NCBI GenBank assembly: GCA_002099365.1
Contig: MSED01000003.1
Coordinates: forward strand, 682,001 to 746,000
Reading direction: 5' to 3'
Source: Phialophora verrucosa
Taxonomy: Eukaryota > Ascomycota > Eurotiomycetes > Chaetothyriales > Herpotrichiellaceae
Length of the DNA: 64,000 nt
Under the pieces are notes generated by a model. The model made no database searches, was not told the DNA's origin, and was given only the letters and a program-made list of their open reading frames with translations. Below, one piece after another: positions 42,301 through 52,943 of the stretch. Made by a program: the position numbers and the translations under genes. Within the stretch, counting starts at the first letter, position 1. Each line of letters starts with the position of its first letter.

Positions 42301-43974
42301 GACCCTTCGCCATGACGAAGAACAGAATCACCAAAGCAGAAACTACACCTGCACCATTTTCGTCAACGTTTTCCCCAAGTTCGTCCCGCCAGCCGAAACT
42401 CTGTCGAACATGAACTCGAGGCACTAAGGTTCATCTAAACGAGGCTTGCTCGCATATGCGCCTAGTACATTAATATCACTCTCAACTCACAACGATCAAC
42501 ATGTAGCGAGAGACGGTTCGTCTTGGGCAGCGAGGGAGGCAGAAATGGCGGAAGAAGCTACTCAAAGTGGCTGGCAAACAAGACTCGTCCCCGCACTAAC
42601 TCTCACTAGGCTCTCGCTACTCAGCCAATCTCCGGACGATTCGAGGCAAAGAATTCCTTATCGAGGGACTATCCGCCGTCGCATGCTCCGCTCTTTGATC
42701 ACACCGAGGGATTGTCGGAACTGGTGAGGGGAAGAAGCAGCAAAGCCCATGTCGCACCTCGCCGTCTCGTTCAAGGACCAGTCCAGATGGAAAGGGTCCA
42801 GTGTCCAGACTGGACATTCCCAGGGTCTGCTTCCGCCGAGTGTTTTCGAAAGCTTCCAGAGCATGTGGATGGACAACACATGTAGATGTTGTAACCATCG
42901 CCATGCCTCCAGTGAAGCCACGCACCGCCAATGACTTGCCTCATGTCGTAGACGCGCAGCACAACGAGAAGTCCATCTTGTGACTCGAAGTGGAGATCTC
43001 GTGCTTGTGCAACGGTGAAAGCTGCATTACCAAGTAGATGTCACCAGGACAGTCGGATTCGTCCATAGCATCATGACCCCAGATAACATTATCGGTGAGT
43101 GAGGAGGGGGACGGCTATTATCGTGGCCATCAGCCAATTAGAAAATGGGATTCGGGATGCGCCAGCACGACGGAATGAGGGAGGTTGGGAAATGCAAGCC
43201 AGTAGGTGGGAAAATGGCGAAGAGCGGTTTAGCGGTCCGGCGCGCACAGAGAAAAGGGGACGAAAAGGGAAGTGCCTACTCGTACTGGTAGGAAGGGAGC
43301 TCGGGAGGAGGGTAACGGCTCGAGGAGGGTAACGGATCGAGCCAGGGGAGGGGGAGGGAGAGGAGAGCGAGTGAAGAGCGCCAGATGCTATTCCAGGTGA
43401 CTCGGCCTTGCCAGAGACGGCAAGACGCATCTTTTCTCAGTGGGAGGATATTTTTGGGAGGCGAGACTGCCGGCACTGATTCGTCGAGATGCGGGGGATA
43501 AGGAGCAAGCAGCGTGTGCTTGGCCCCCCCTTGTGTGCGGCGTGGTCACCGTCGCCGGCCGTCTCATTGGGCACCCGCCGACGCACCATCGTGGGGGCGG
43601 CCATGCCTGACCGGGACGGCTCCAGCGCGTACTTTTCATAGCTGCCCCTCGATTGGTGAACGTCGTCGTTACCTCGTCCTTCTCTCTCTTGCCGCCAGCC
43701 TATACCAGCCTGCAGCTGCTGACTGGCTGCATCTACTCGTTTCACATCTATCGCACGCATATCCACTGCAGTAGCGATTCAATATTCTGCATCCTCTGTG
43801 CACTGACCCCGACCGGCCTCTCCACCCGTCACATCGTCGAGCCCTCTAACCGCCCACACCTTCTTCCGCGACCGTGTATACATACCTCAACCTCTCGCGA
43901 CTTTACAACTCCACCATGATCAAATCCTCACAGATTTACCTTGACAGTGAACAAGACACCACACATTAGCCAAG
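39323..43974. other. large divergent intergenic region
   Basis: 4.6 kb between the start codons of the Zn2Cys6 gene (-) and the SAM-PH gene (+), the longest such gap in the window. Frames up to 129 codons exist but have no domains and overlap on both strands. The last ~330 bp before 43975 are pyrimidine-rich and look like a long leader. A tRNA-like D-arm sequence near 41070-41100 lacks the other arms. Confidence 0.5.
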
Positions 43975-46035
43975 ATGGAGTGGTCAACACAGTACTCCCC
44001 GCTCCAACTGCAACCGGTCGAGATGCTTCAGAAGACCTCAGACCTGTCCTTCCTGGGTCGACGGACATTCGCTCCTCGACCTCTGTCGGAAGCCACCGAG
44101 ATCTTCGACACAGACAACGAGGACGACTCCGACTCATTACCTCAGCCATGGGACTCACAGGACGATGATAGTCAATCGACACTGTCATCGAGCCGGGATG
44201 AGCTCCCTACGCCCCCTCACACTGGTGGCCTCGACGGCTTCGAGTTTCATTTTGATGACACAGCTGTCGTGGGTCCTCAGGGCCCTCACCTCTTCAGCGG
44301 CACTCCTGAGATCCTCACCAACCCTGAAGATGATGTCTTCCTCAACATGTCTCCCATTGCCGAACCCAAGACTCCCGGAAAGCCCATCAACGCTCTCAAC
44401 AACGCCGTCGCCGAGCTCGACGAGTCTCAGGTTCGCAACTGGACGCCCCGCCAAGTCGCGGACTGGATGGCCGAGGCCGGCTTTGAGTCGACCGTGGTTG
44501 AGAAGTTTCTCATCCACGACATCTCCGGCAGCGTCCTGATCGATCTCCAATTCGAGGATCTCAAGGAACTCGACATCAGTTCCTTTGGTAAGCGCCACCG
44601 AGTCATGAGCTCCATCCAGCAACTCCGAAACAGCAGCATGATCTCTCTCGAATCGCCACTCTCCAGGACTCCGTCTAGGAACACCAGAAGCCCCAGAGCC
44701 GTCCAGCGCACTGCTCGCCCTGAGGAGTCGCACGTCATTGTTGATCGCTCTCGCTCTCGGAGACGAGCTCGACATGTCGACGTCGTTACTCCTGCCGAGT
44801 CCATCTCCATTGTCGGCATTGAGCAGGTTCTCCCCAAGGAGCACAAGTGCGCCAAGGGCGAGGACTGCCCCAAGTGGCAGAAGCAGCAACGGAGAATCCT
44901 CCGCATGAAGCAGACGTGGGAGGAAGAAGCCCAGCGACCTATCTCTGAAGCCCGATCCGATGCTTTGCCGTCCGTCGTCGGTTCCTCCGACGCCCTCGGA
45001 CCCTCAGCGTTGAAGATCACCGCCGAGACCCTTAGCGTCGTTCAGCCTCGCGATCCCCAGGAGACCGTGCGACAGTTCCTCAGCTTCCAACACCTTCATA
45101 CTCCTTCATCATCTTCCAACCCCTCACCACCCTCTGCCAAGTCCGCTCACCTCGCCGAGCATCTCCGTGGTCTTCCCAAGCTCACCATCCCTGTTAGTCA
45201 AAGCCAGGACGAGATCCCCTCGAGGACTCCCATCTCCGCCCTTCAACAACCCACTCAGATCCAGGCCCAGCTCAAGGCCCAGCTTCAGCGTGACCCATAT
45301 CACTATGGTGGTGTCGCATCTCCAGCTGACATCTACCGCATCGACACTCCTATGTCGGCGACTGATCTTCCCGTCACTGCCATGGCTGTTGACCCGTGCC
45401 AACGGGATGTCTCCCAGTCGGTTCCTCCCGAGATGCGCTACGGCGCCGCTCCCACGGCCATCAGCCCAGAACCAATCCAGCGATGCATGTCCACTCAACC
45501 TACTCCTGCTCGCCGCCACTTCCGCCAACAATCCTTCACCCCATCAGTGGCTCCGGTCAAGGAGAACGAGACGGCTCGCCCTGCAGCGAGACTGACTGAA
45601 ACCAATCTTGCCAACCACCAAGGCTGGATGAGAAAACGCAAGACGACTCGCATGCTCCGACACGAGTGGCAGGACAACTACTGCACCCTGATCGAAGGCA
45701 AGCTGACCATGCATGACACACACTACGCCAATGCCAACACACTCGAGGACATCGACGTCGACGAGTACACTCTGCATGCCTACAGCCAAGCATCGAGCTC
45801 GAAGCTCAGCGCGGCTTTCAAGAAGAGTCTACTCGGTCAAGGCAAAACGCTTACCGGCGAGCAATCCTTCGCATTCTCACTCATCCCCGACAATGAAAAG
45901 GCCAACAGGAAGCTCTTCGAGAAGGGTCAAAAGTCTCATCACTTTGCTGTGGACAGCTCCAAGGAGCGTGTCGAGTGGATGAGAAAGCTGATGCTGGCCA
46001 AGGCCATGAAGAAGAACGACGCCCTCCAGATCTGA
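43975..46035 (+). CDS. SAM- and PH-domain protein (Boi-related)
   Basis: A single exon of 686 residues; the start CAAGATGG fits the fungal context. A disordered acidic N-terminal region is followed by a SAM domain at about residues 155-217 ('WTPRQVADWMAEAGFESTVV' ... 'LKELDISSFGKRHRVMSSIQ'). The middle is basic and disordered, with 'KEHKCAKGEDCPKWQKQQRR' at about 290. A C-terminal PH domain spans residues 547-680 ('GWMRKRKTTRMLRHEWQDNY' ... 'HHFAVDSSKERVEWMRKLML'). Yeast Boi1/Boi2 combine SH3, SAM and PH and act in polarised growth with Cdc42; no SH3 is visible here. A membrane-associated scaffold in polarity or MAPK signalling is a reasonable inference. Codon usage is strongly biased toward C at third positions, suggesting good expression. 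Confidence 0.87.
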   Translation: MEWSTQYSPLQLQPVEMLQKTSDLSFLGRRTFAPRPLSEATEIFDTDNEDDSDSLPQPWDSQDDDSQSTLSSSRDELPTPPHTGGLDGFEFHFDDTAVVGPQGPHLFSGTPEILTNPEDDVFLNMSPIAEPKTPGKPINALNNAVAELDESQVRNWTPRQVADWMAEAGFESTVVEKFLIHDISGSVLIDLQFEDLKELDISSFGKRHRVMSSIQQLRNSSMISLESPLSRTPSRNTRSPRAVQRTARPEESHVIVDRSRSRRRARHVDVVTPAESISIVGIEQVLPKEHKCAKGEDCPKWQKQQRRILRMKQTWEEEAQRPISEARSDALPSVVGSSDALGPSALKITAETLSVVQPRDPQETVRQFLSFQHLHTPSSSSNPSPPSAKSAHLAEHLRGLPKLTIPVSQSQDEIPSRTPISALQQPTQIQAQLKAQLQRDPYHYGGVASPADIYRIDTPMSATDLPVTAMAVDPCQRDVSQSVPPEMRYGAAPTAISPEPIQRCMSTQPTPARRHFRQQSFTPSVAPVKENETARPAARLTETNLANHQGWMRKRKTTRMLRHEWQDNYCTLIEGKLTMHDTHYANANTLEDIDVDEYTLHAYSQASSSKLSAAFKKSLLGQGKTLTGEQSFAFSLIPDNEKANRKLFEKGQKSHHFAVDSSKERVEWMRKLMLAKAMKKNDALQI

Positions 46036-46777
46036 ACAATTTGGTCATTGTTTTCACTCTCACGACTACTGAACGACTCTCCTACCAAGATGTTGCCTCA
46101 CGGCAAGTTCTCTTTATCATCATCACATCACCACACTGTTGCATCATCATTCGGAAAGAGCAAGGAAGCCTTTGCATTTAGCGACCGGAGCATTTGACTG
46201 TGATCTTGTCCAGAAGGACGATCACTTTTGGGATTTTTGTTTGACCGAGATACCCCCATCATCTACCTGTGCCCTACTGAGGAGGGGCCACCTCTCAGAA
46301 GAAAGTCTCCTTTGTCACCTCACTGCCATTGAGCAGTCGTCCCACCTTCACATGAAGGATGGGCTCTTGAGCCGTGGACAAGAGTCCTCGTGCATTCTAC
46401 ATAGCTAGCTAGAAGCCAGAGAGGCTCATCGCCTCGAAGATAATCAAACATGATGAGCCAAAGACATTACTGCCTCTTCTTCCGTTGACCTCCTGTGAGC
46501 TTCTTCTCTTCTTCCGTTGTGGACTCGTCGTCGCACACTCAGAGTAGCATGAATCACACCCGACGGCAGCCTGCATTCCAGCCCGAGTAAATCGACCATC
46601 CTCCGCACCACGGCCGATATATGCAGCATCTCTTCCCACAGCGGCTCACGTCGTACTCACTCCATGACTTGACTTGGGATTCTCCGACATATCGTGTATC
46701 TCCGTAATGTATATCTCCATTATACTCTAGAGCATCTATGTACCTACCGCAGCAGGCAGCTCCACAGCCCAAGCAAA
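46036..46777. other. convergent 3' region
   Basis: 740 bp between the stop codons of the SAM-PH gene (+) and the second zinc-cluster gene (-). No gene seen. Confidence 0.5.
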
Positions 46778-48649
46778 CTACGCAGCCCAATCCCTCCCAC
46801 AAATCAACCGCTCGGGCCGCGGCTGCTGCGTCTCCTCGGTGCGCCTAGCGCCGCGGAAATCACTCGCATAGTCCAGGCGCAACTCGCGCGCCCGGAGCTG
46901 CGTCGCCGGATGCGCGTCGCCGGCCCCGATCTCCGCGGCCAAAAGACAGATCCCCACCGCGTTCACGCCCAGGGGCCTATACTGCGCGGCGAGGGCGGCC
47001 AGGTCGATGATCTCGAGGGCAAAGGCGTGGGATTCGTCCAGGATGGCGGTTGTGGCGGTCGTGGTGGTCTCTCCCGGCTCGGTAGCCACCGCCGCCGCCG
47101 ATGCCGCACACCACACCGCAAGACGGACCTCGTTGACGATGATCGCGATGGCCAGGCCGAGCGCGTACGAGCGCAGGAAGTGGCAGTGCGCGATGGCGTG
47201 GAAGAGCGGGCTGGTGGTATATTTCCGAGAAGACGGCGGAGGCGTCGAGTCCGGATTCGTATAGGTTGTCCACCGCTGTCGGAGCTTGGAGAGGGGTTTT
47301 TCAAAGTCGTTGCGCAGGGCGTCTGCCTCGGTCTGGAGCGCCGAGAGGAGGGGGACCACATCGCCCGCGAGTGTGAGTGTAGATGTGGGTGTGGGTGGGG
47401 TGGTGAGTGCGGCCTTGGTGCGGCGCATCAGGTTCGGCACCCGCGTCAGGAGTCGGACGGCTTGGCCCTCGGGACTGAGTTCGTAGAGCTCGTTGTCGAA
47501 CATGGCGATCCACTCGTCGTCGGTGAAGTGGACTTTGCCGTTGAAGAGCGAGTCGAAGAGCTGTGGTCGGGCAAATGGTCAGTCGGTGGTCGCAGTAGAA
47601 CGGGAACAGGAGCCGGAAGATGAATAGGCATAGAAACAGAAACAGAAACAGAAACAACGTAGAACCGTCAAGTCCCATCATCACTCCAATTCGGTCTCCT
47701 TCACTTACCACAACGGCGCGGAGAGATAGGAGGAGGTTGAACTCAAACGGGTCCGCAGACGTCTCGGCACAGCCTCGCATTCTGATGATCTGGGCGACGC
47801 CCTCGGCGTGGCGGCCTGATCCTTCGGGCATCCAGATATATTGCTTTCGGGGGGTTCCGAGTGTTAGCGGTGAAAATACATAATACATACTTTATGGATT
47901 GAGTGGAACAAACGACAGCCCGCCTGACTGCCTGGCTGACGGATCGACATACCTGACAGTTCCACAAGAAAAGGATCGCGCACAACGTTTCCGGAGCCCT
48001 CGCCTTGACCGGGTCGTCGAGACACTTTCTCAAACAGGCAAGCGTGCGTCCGTACTTCTCCAGCGCGAGAAGCGTGCTCCCGGTGCCGTGCTCCGAGAGT
48101 GTCCCCACGGCCGTCAGGAACGTGTCGGTCGCGCTGTCTAGGACCTCACTCCTGCCCAGCCGAGAAGGGACATGGTTGAGGTAGTCCCCGTACGTCCATG
48201 CCAAGTTATACTTGATGCTGACGGAGGGCTTGATCATGTCGATGAACGCGCCGGCGAGGTGTGTGGCGCCGTTCGATGGGCTACTGTGGATCGTAATTGC
48301 CTCGAGGGCGCGGATGAAAGCGGCATGGCCCTCGTTTTCTGGCTCCTTAACACTAAGAGCGGAGGAGGAGGCGGTGGTGGTGGTGATGGTGTGGTTATTG
48401 TTGTTGTCGAGCGACGTCGAGGTTCTGTCGTTGTGCACGAATTTGTACCGACGCTGACCAAGTCCGATGCAGGGGATATTCAGGCGCCGACATCGAGGAC
48501 ATGGGTGCTCCGAGAGATCGCACTAGAGTGTACCTGTTCGAACACATGGCTGGGACATAATGGTGAGAGGGGGTTGATGTTCAGAGCCGCACCTTTTTCT
48601 TTTGCTGCCGACATGCGTCGCAACCTCGTCCTGAAGGAACCCCCGGCAT
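46778..48649 (-). CDS. Zn2Cys6 transcription factor with split zinc cluster
   Basis: Four exons, 48593-48649, 47953-48522, 47709-47843 and 46778-47560, give 514 residues. The 57-nt first exon encodes MPGVPSGRGCDACRQQKKK; a 70-nt intron (GTGCGG...CTCTAG) then joins it to CDLSEHPCPRCRRLNIPC. Together they form a perfect zinc cluster with Cys at 10, 13, 20, 27, 30 and 37. The next residues (IGLGQRRYKF) are typical of a large fungal regulator subfamily. Introns 2 and 3 are GTATGT...AAAG and GTAAGT...CACAG. The rest is helical and resembles the C-terminal part of fungal regulators ('FLWNCQQYIWMPEGSGRHAEG'-type junction, quoted across the splice). It is a nuclear regulator with unknown targets. A long plus-strand frame over the last exon is only its G+C-rich shadow. 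Confidence 0.83.
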
Positions 48650-49431
48650 TCCGCATTCTGCATAATGGCCCTGTCTTCTGATATCCTGACGGCACGAGAA
48701 GACACAGAGAGTGCTTTTTCAGAGAGCTGAAGAGAAATGAAGAGTACGAGTACGAGTACGTGGAGTTGGAATGCTTGGTTAACGTCTCGAGGTCTCCGCC
48801 GGCAAAGCTAAGTGCCAATTAGTCAATGACATCCATTCAGGCCCCCCTTTATCTCGTCGGCTCCACGGGACAGGCACCGTCCAAGAAGTTGACCTTGGCC
48901 AGGCAGCGATCGTCGTTGCTGCTCCTCTAATTGCAATGTGCCCCGAAATCTTGTTGTCGACGTCACCCGACCTCGGCGCTGAGCCGGGTGCCGAATGACA
49001 ACCTGCAACGCAACATGTGGGTGGCATGACTTTGGATTCCGCCCACTTAGGGACCTTTTACGCTGGTGTTGCTGAGAATGGTTGTAAATTTGCGGGGACG
49101 GAGAGATCGGCTCTGTGTTATCTGGTGTTATTGGCGGCATTGCCCTCAGATTGCCATTTACAAGGAGGCATTCATGTGGAGCCTCGAGCTCCGAAGAGCT
49201 GTGAGCTGTGCTCGACGGAGTAGAATCAAGGTGGTCGGACGCTGCAAAAAGTAGATTGCGATCACAACAGACGACGCGGGCACAGTTTGCCCCATAGAAT
49301 CGATGGACGAGAAATATATTATATGCAGCTCGCTAAGTTGTGGCTTGGAACGACCCGTCAATTGTTGCGGCACGGCGTCTGCTCGATCGGTCAGACCTGG
49401 CCCAAAATCGCCATTCACCCTATGCAAGATT
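48650..49431. other. intergenic, promoter side of the split-cluster regulator
   Basis: 780 bp. It contains three GAGTAC units at 48742-48759. No coding frame is supported. Confidence 0.5.
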
Positions 49432-51213
49432 TCAAGAGGCCTTGACAAGCCTCACCCTCCAAGCTTCGGGGCTGACAGCCGTAGCATTACCGTTGGCAGC
49501 GACATCGAACACAAAAAGCCGTACGCCAATTCCCCCATATGTCGGCGTGTCACCGGTCAACCAGTCACTATTCTCATTGAGATTCCGTGAAAACAATCCT
49601 CCAGAAGGAGTCTTCGCCGGTGAGGCCCTGAATGCTACTCGCCCATTTGGTCGATCGGTAATCGAATGCAAGAGCCTGATGGGGCCTGCACCCAAGGCTT
49701 GGCTTTGTAAGACATCCGTGCCGTTACTCGTAAATCGGGTTATCACTAGACCTGGTTCACCCGTCGGATTGATCGCCAGAGTTAGCGTGCTGTTTAGGCT
49801 GTCGTCCTGCGAGACATACGTGCCCACGAAGGCTTCGCTCGCTTCGGCCTCAGCCTGGGACGTCAGCCCGGGCAGCACCGACTCTGTCACAATGTCCGCA
49901 AGCAGTGAGACCAGGGTGGTCCGCTCAGTCAGTGAGCTCGCCGAGATGATGCTAAAGCCCGCGTCGAAATCCGGGATGAGCACTATGTAACCGCTGTAGT
50001 AGCCAGAGTCGCCGAGCTTGGTGTAAAGGTCGGTGACGAGTCCGGACTTGGGGTGTGTGTAGCGGTAGATCTCCCACGTTTTCCCCAGGGCGTATTCGAA
50101 CATGGCTGTGTGCGAGACTGGCTTCATCCATTTGCGGGTTTGGTCCGAGTCCAGGAGGGTCGAATTGAGAATGGCAGTGCCCAGTTTTGCCAGGTCGTTC
50201 GTTGTAGAGAAGATGCCGCCGGAAGGTATGGTGACCTCGGGCGCGCTCTCCGGTGTAAACGCTGCGCTGGAGACATTGCCAGCAATCACGCATTTGCCGT
50301 ATTGGCTTGGATCGGGGACATTCGAATATGTTGAGCTCATTCCAAGAGGGTTGAAGATGCTTTGCCTGTAGACGTCGTGGATGGATCTGCCCGTGATATT
50401 TGCTATCGCCGCACCAAGCAGCATAAATCCGTAGTCTGTATATGCTGGGCTTGTCCACGGTAAGAATAAAGGAGGCCGAGCCTCGGCGCCGATGGCATAT
50501 TCATTGCTAGAGCATGACGTATTCCCTGATAGTAGAGAGACTAGACATGGAGGGACCTCCACTGGATCGCTCACGTTCACAGGCGGCAGTCCGTAAGATT
50601 CGGCAAGAGCACCGGTGAGGTCCAACACGAGGTAGTCGCTCGGATCGAACGGTGAAACATCGCGGGGAGTCCCTGCTATCTGGCTGGCGAGCGCGGCAAG
50701 TGTCACCTTGCTCCATTCAACAGTACCCGTAAGGTCCTCTCCTGCCGGATGTGCCGCAGCATATGCAGCAAGTGTTGGAACGAAATCGGTGATAGGACGA
50801 TCCCAGTCGCTCTCTTTCAGCTCAAGCATGCCTGCGAATGTGGTGATAAGTTTGGTGATACTGGCGACACGGTATATGCTGTTCCCATCGACCTTCTTCA
50901 GGCCAGTGGTCGAATTGGCGATTTCGGCGGAGGTGTGATGAAATTGTAATGCCGCCGCAGCAGAAGGGTCATGGATCGAGAACATGCCCACGGAAAAGGT
51001 AAAGTTCTTCAGTCCAGAAGGGCTTGTCAGATTCGTGCCTGGGCTTGTAATGTATCCGTTGAGAGTCGAGCTGAGATTGCTCCAAGCGGCGGGCATATGG
51101 CTGCCATTACTGGCCAGGTCCGTGGGAGCTGGATAAGTTGGTCCCAGGAAGTCGCCGAGAACACTTGTCGCAAAAGCAAAAGCTAAGGTGATAGTAGCTG
51201 GCGTGGAAAGCAT
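49432..51213 (-). CDS. secreted beta-lactamase-fold serine hydrolase
   Basis: A single exon of 593 residues. The ATG at 51213 gives a clean signal peptide (MLSTPATITLAFAFATSVLG); the frame upstream is open but begins with TTG. The class C/penicillin-binding-protein fold is shown by the nucleophile motif S-I-T-K at 118-121 ('YRVASITKLITTFAGML') and by 'SPAYTDYGFMLLGAAIANIT' at ~255-274. There the usual Y-S-N reads Y-T-D, so the Asn is replaced by Asp. Further family phrases are 'IPSGGIFSTTNDLAKLGTAI' and 'LGDSGYYSGYIVLIPDFDAG'. A C-terminal beta-rich domain follows. Many Asn glycosylation sites fit secretion. Fungal members are esterases, peptidases or lactonases; the substrate is unknown, and beta-lactam hydrolysis is not implied. 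Confidence 0.87.
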   Translation of the reverse strand: MLSTPATITLAFAFATSVLGDFLGPTYPAPTDLASNGSHMPAAWSNLSSTLNGYITSPGTNLTSPSGLKNFTFSVGMFSIHDPSAAAALQFHHTSAEIANSTTGLKKVDGNSIYRVASITKLITTFAGMLELKESDWDRPITDFVPTLAAYAAAHPAGEDLTGTVEWSKVTLAALASQIAGTPRDVSPFDPSDYLVLDLTGALAESYGLPPVNVSDPVEVPPCLVSLLSGNTSCSSNEYAIGAEARPPLFLPWTSPAYTDYGFMLLGAAIANITGRSIHDVYRQSIFNPLGMSSTYSNVPDPSQYGKCVIAGNVSSAAFTPESAPEVTIPSGGIFSTTNDLAKLGTAILNSTLLDSDQTRKWMKPVSHTAMFEYALGKTWEIYRYTHPKSGLVTDLYTKLGDSGYYSGYIVLIPDFDAGFSIISASSLTERTTLVSLLADIVTESVLPGLTSQAEAEASEAFVGTYVSQDDSLNSTLTLAINPTGEPGLVITRFTSNGTDVLQSQALGAGPIRLLHSITDRPNGRVAFRASPAKTPSGGLFSRNLNENSDWLTGDTPTYGGIGVRLFVFDVAANGNATAVSPEAWRVRLVKAS

Positions 51214-52943
51214 CTTGATATGCTGTGATTGAGATGTCTGTGAAGACGGTTGTTTGGGTAGCCATGGCTGGAACAACGAGACATATATACCCTCACGGTG
51301 GTCGTAACTGAAGTCCGGAACGATTGATCATCGTGCAAATCCTTTGTGGGCGAAGTCAGGAAACGGAGCTTTACAGCCTCAGGCCGGCAGGTCCACTGTG
51401 AAAACTAGGCAGAAGAGTTGCAGTAAACAAGAAGTGCTTGTAGTCCTCAATATCGACGCGAAGACCACGAGCACCCCGAGCGTGATGTCGAGAAGGCAAA
51501 GCCCAGCATCTTGGCGTACATCACCCCTGCAGCCCTTGCTAGCTTGCTATAGCCCTGGAGGCTAGGCCGAATTAGGTTGTACGCAGCGCTCTGACTGAGC
51601 CCCAGTACTTTTGAGTTGAGCACCAAATGGGACCACTGCCCACTGCTGTAGGTCACAAAGCCCAATATGACGTTGCATTTACCAAAACCATCAGGCGCCC
51701 CTCCGGCCACTACGACCGGGAAGAACGGGAACTCGATGGTGCACAGTCCTCCGCATCTTGAAAGAGCCAAGCCCTGTTCAAGTCCATGCCATGCGACCGC
51801 CCTCTTGGGTGGAACGACGCGCCGGCTACCGGGGGCCCAATATCTGCAAAGAGAGAACCCGCTCCGTGCCGACATTGAGAGTTCAACCTGTTTCGGCATT
51901 ATGACCGAAGCTCTCTGGTGATCGCCAATGCGACGGGCAACGGTTCTCCGAGGCAGAATCTTGTCTGATCTGCCTTGTAGCACAGAAGACGACCACGCTG
52001 CTGCGAGGCTTGCGCACACGCCCAGAAAAATCAGGTCAAGCCGATTCCTGGCCTTTGGGGGCGAAATGAAGTCAAGGTGGATACGTGAACGCGAGCACAG
52101 GCGCGCACGATCGGGACTTACAACTCACGCATTGCTATGGCGAACGAGGACGATCAGCCTTGAGTCTCATTGATTCCAAAAGCGGCGGATCGGTGTTCTG
52201 GAGGCTCAAGAGACCAGCCACCCGGTCGGCTTTCAGCAGCGCAACCAGTCCAGAAAGTCCATAGCAGTTCTCGGCAGCCCTGAATCGCAGCTCTGCAATG
52301 GAGATGTTCTGTTTGACGACCTCGATCTCAAGTATAACAGATGTCTTGTTACAGCTTCGTCATGCAACTGGGAGCTGATCGATCGGGTTGATCGCAGCAA
52401 TGGGCTCGCGGTTGTGCCTGAAGGCAGGCAGAGGAAACAAGGCAATGACAACGCAGCGAAAAGAATCGTGAGGAAGAGAAGTCATCACGAGACAGACCTC
52501 GCCGGAGAGGCGTCTCGAACAGCGCACCCAGGCTGCGGCGGCAAAGCAGTAATATCGCAGTTGACTGAAGATCGTCGCGCTCAAGAGATTCCAAAACAAA
52601 GATCTTACGGGCGAGTATAAGCGCCACATGTGATTCGCCGCACGGCCTTAAGTTGCGCCGTAATGCTCGCTTTGAGGTCTTACGTGACTCCGCCTACTCT
52701 TCGCTTTTCGCCATTAATTCTACAGTTGTTACGGCGTCAATCGCGGCTACAATCACTGAGACACCTGGGCAGTGCTACCGTGAAGAAATTTATTCAGCTA
52801 AGTGTTCAGTAATGCCAGGTCGACGTCAATTCATTCCTTCCCGCAGTGCAAAACCGCGAATCCCCCTACCATATTAATGCCAAACTCCGCGCCTCGCCAG
52901 ATGCCATCCAGCCCACTATTCACGTTATCACCCCGTATCCTCT
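51214..52943. other. intergenic, no supported gene
   Basis: 1.7 kb between two co-oriented secreted-enzyme genes. A 190-codon minus frame at 51447-52019 has no domain, no signal peptide and no splice partner; it may be the remnant of a gene or chance. Nothing else was recognised. Confidence 0.45.

Noticed and set aside
46694..47623. 309-codon plus-strand frame
   Set aside because: It lies opposite the last exon of the split-cluster regulator, is Arg/Gly-rich and low-complexity, and results from high G+C on the coding strand.
36960..48649. Secondary-metabolite cluster around the two Zn2Cys6 genes
   Set aside because: No PKS, NRPS, terpene synthase or tailoring enzymes nearby; the regulators are separated by a SAM-PH gene.
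51447..52019. 190-codon minus frame
   Set aside because: No domain, no signal peptide, no splice continuation and a start in weak context; kept only as a comment.
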